From the NCBI RefSeq assembly GCF_900156045.1, contig NZ_FTMX01000001.1, positions 1,054,001 through 1,118,000 on the forward strand: DNA of 64,000 nt, written 5' to 3'. The notes under the pieces are model-generated. The model did not search any database. It had not been told where the DNA came from and was given only the letters and a program-made list of their open reading frames with translations. The DNA is from Peribacillus simplex (GTDB lineage: Bacteria; Bacillota; Bacilli; Bacillales; DSM-1321). Each line of letters begins with the position of its first letter. Position 1 is the stretch's first letter. Below are positions 62,456 to 64,000 of this stretch, piece by piece. A program made the translations under genes and the position numbers.

Positions 62456-64000
62456 ATGATGCTTAAAACACTGCCTTTTTCGGTAACAAAGGAAGATTCT
62501 TTTTACGATAAGCTTTCAGAATGGATCGGTGATGTTTTTTACGATATTCTTCCCGAAAAAGGATTTGAGCTGCGTGACGAACAAATCTTCATGGCTTTTC
62601 AGTTAGAAAAGGCCTTTAAAGAAAAGAATGTAAGTTTTGCTGAAGCTGGGGTAGGGACCGGTAAGACTTTGGTCTATTTACTATATGCGATTTGTTATGC
62701 GAGATATACGAATAAACCTGCAATTATTTCGTGTGCAGATGAAACGTTGATTGAACAGCTTGTCAAAGAGGAAGGCGACATCCAAAAAATCAAGAATGCT
62801 TTAGGTATTGAAGTGGATGTTCGGCTTGCCAAGTATCATGATCAATATGTATGTCTTAAAAAATTGGATTACGCAGTGAATCATGAAGATTCCGAGGGAA
62901 TAGATCAGTTATATGATGAACTTCCCAAGTTTGTCCATGATAACTCATCCATGAACGCCTATACAGCATATGGGGACCGTAAACAGTATCCATATTTAAA
63001 TGATGAAGACTGGTCTAAAGTTGGCTGGGATCAACTCCAAAACTGTTTTACCTGTGATAAACGCCATCGGTGTGGGCAAACCCTATCACGTGACCACTAC
63101 CGAAAATCAAGTGATTTGATCATTTGTTCACATGACTTCTTCATGGAGCATGTATGGACTAAGGAAAAGCGTAAGCGTGAAGGACAGTTACCATTGCTGC
63201 CTGATCATAGCTGCGTTGTTTTTGATGAAGGTCACCTATTGGAATTTGCTGCTCAAAAGGCTTTAACTTATAAAGTTGGGGAACAGACCCTTGCTTCAGT
63301 TTTAGAATTGCTTACAGCCAATCAGGTTCGTGAAGAAACCTTATACATCATTGAGGATTTAATTGATATCAATGAAGAGTTTTTTGATTTGTTGGATGAA
63401 AAAGCGATACATGTCAGTGGATCTAATCGTTACGAAATTCCGATGTCCAAAGAAATAACAAACTTTGCGCAAAAGCTTCACAAAAAGGTTGAAGAGTTAG
63501 AGGAGAACCTTGTTTTTGAAGCGGAAATGTACACGATCAATGATTATGATTTAAAAGTGACGGAAGAATATTTAGAGCAGCTGGGTTACTCACTTTCTCT
63601 ATTTGTGAAGGATGAGCAGGCCGTTTCCTGGTTTGAAGAAAATGAAATGACCAAAACATTGGTCATCATGCCAAGGCTTGTACAGGATATTTTGTCTGAA
63701 CAGGTTTTCTCTAAAAAAATCCCTTACATTTTTTCATCGGCAACATTATCAGATAATAAATCCTTCCAATATATTGCAGATAGTTTAGGGATAGAAAAGT
63801 ATGACAGCTTCTCCGTTGAATCACCATTTGATTACGATGAAGTCATGAAATTGAACATGCCGGTCTTCGAAAATGGAGATCAATTGGCAAAACTTCAATA
63901 TACGATGAAGACGATCGAGGAAAATGAAGGTCGAACACTAGTGTTATTTCATTCAAAAGAAGAATTGCATTGGTTCAAGGAAAACTGCCCAATATCTTCT
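62456..64000 (+). CDS. ypvA: DinG/XPD-type ATP-dependent DNA helicase YpvA (3' truncated by window)
   Basis: The first 515 codons of a DinG-family helicase; the 3' end is outside the window. Walker A is AGVGTGKT, the DEAH-type box is DEGH in VVFDEGHLL, SSATLSD follows. A cysteine set typical of the Fe-S domain of XPD-like helicases lies between Walker A and DEGH (CLKK, NCFTCDKRHRCG), unlike dinG at 21238, which lacks it. There is no exonuclease domain. AGGGGAG precedes the ATG at 62456. Position after the rlmL-like gene and a cold-shock gene differs slightly from B. subtilis. Confidence 0.9.
   Translation, partial: MMLKTLPFSVTKEDSFYDKLSEWIGDVFYDILPEKGFELRDEQIFMAFQLEKAFKEKNVSFAEAGVGTGKTLVYLLYAICYARYTNKPAIISCADETLIEQLVKEEGDIQKIKNALGIEVDVRLAKYHDQYVCLKKLDYAVNHEDSEGIDQLYDELPKFVHDNSSMNAYTAYGDRKQYPYLNDEDWSKVGWDQLQNCFTCDKRHRCGQTLSRDHYRKSSDLIICSHDFFMEHVWTKEKRKREGQLPLLPDHSCVVFDEGHLLEFAAQKALTYKVGEQTLASVLELLTANQVREETLYIIEDLIDINEEFFDLLDEKAIHVSGSNRYEIPMSKEITNFAQKLHKKVEELEENLVFEAEMYTINDYDLKVTEEYLEQLGYSLSLFVKDEQAVSWFEENEMTKTLVIMPRLVQDILSEQVFSKKIPYIFSSATLSDNKSFQYIADSLGIEKYDSFSVESPFDYDEVMKLNMPVFENGDQLAKLQYTMKTIEENEGRTLVLFHSKEELHWFKENCPISS

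Overview
The window is chromosomal DNA from a low-to-moderate GC, endospore-forming member of the Bacillaceae. Gene order closely follows the Bacillus subtilis aroB to ypvA region, and protein character suggests a Peribacillus/Bacillus simplex-type organism (species is inference). Spore genes (ypjB, sspM, a yppG-like coat gene, cotD), bacillithiol genes (bshA, bshB1), class B RNase P RNA and menaquinol:cytochrome c reductase (qcrABC) all support this. No rRNA, tRNA, CRISPR array, prophage or intact insertion sequence was seen.

Layout. 1-4471: end of the aromatic amino acid supraoperon (aroB end, aroH, hisC, tyrA, aroA). The trp genes that lie between aroH and hisC in B. subtilis are absent here. 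4472-9518: ypiA, reoY (ypiB), ypiF and qcrABC. 9625-12891: ypjA, ypjB, a membrane zinc metallopeptidase and a YitT-family gene. 13059-18656: ypjD, dapB, mgsA, bshB1, bshA, cca, birA in one tight or overlapping run. 18703-21130: panBCD behind a long structured leader ending in a terminator-like hairpin. 21238-26095: dinG, ypmA, ypmB (tseB), aspB.

26100-42340 is an accessory island between aspB and asnS, which are near neighbours in B. subtilis. It encodes 4-hydroxyphenylacetate (homoprotocatechuate meta-cleavage) catabolism: two HpaB-type monooxygenases, the ring-cleavage dioxygenase HpaD, semialdehyde dehydrogenase HpaE, isomerase HpaF, split HpaG1/HpaG2, a DapA-family aldolase probably doing the job of HpaI, an FAD-synthetase-like protein, and a DUF485/ActP-type symporter pair. 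It carries three regulators: GntR/FCD, LysR, and an unusual XylR_N-V4R-PucR protein. A 12-bp palindrome arranged as an abutting tandem pair occurs at both the gntR promoter and the hpaG/hpaB2 divergent promoter. Catabolite-repression (cre)-like sites precede hpaB and the PucR-type gene. No flavin reductase (HpaC) or hydratase (HpaH) gene is visible in the island.

42518-64000 returns to backbone: asnS, dnaD, nth, ypoC, ponA and recU (reverse strand), yppC, sspM (37 codons, reverse strand), yppD- and yppE-like genes, a yppG-like gene, hsp20, an alpha/beta hydrolase, a MITE-like repeat, mrfA-mrfB (yprA-yprB), cotD, ypsA, gpsB, rnpB, an rlmL-like methyltransferase gene (ypsC), a cold shock gene, and the 5' part of a second DinG-type helicase (ypvA) that runs off the window.
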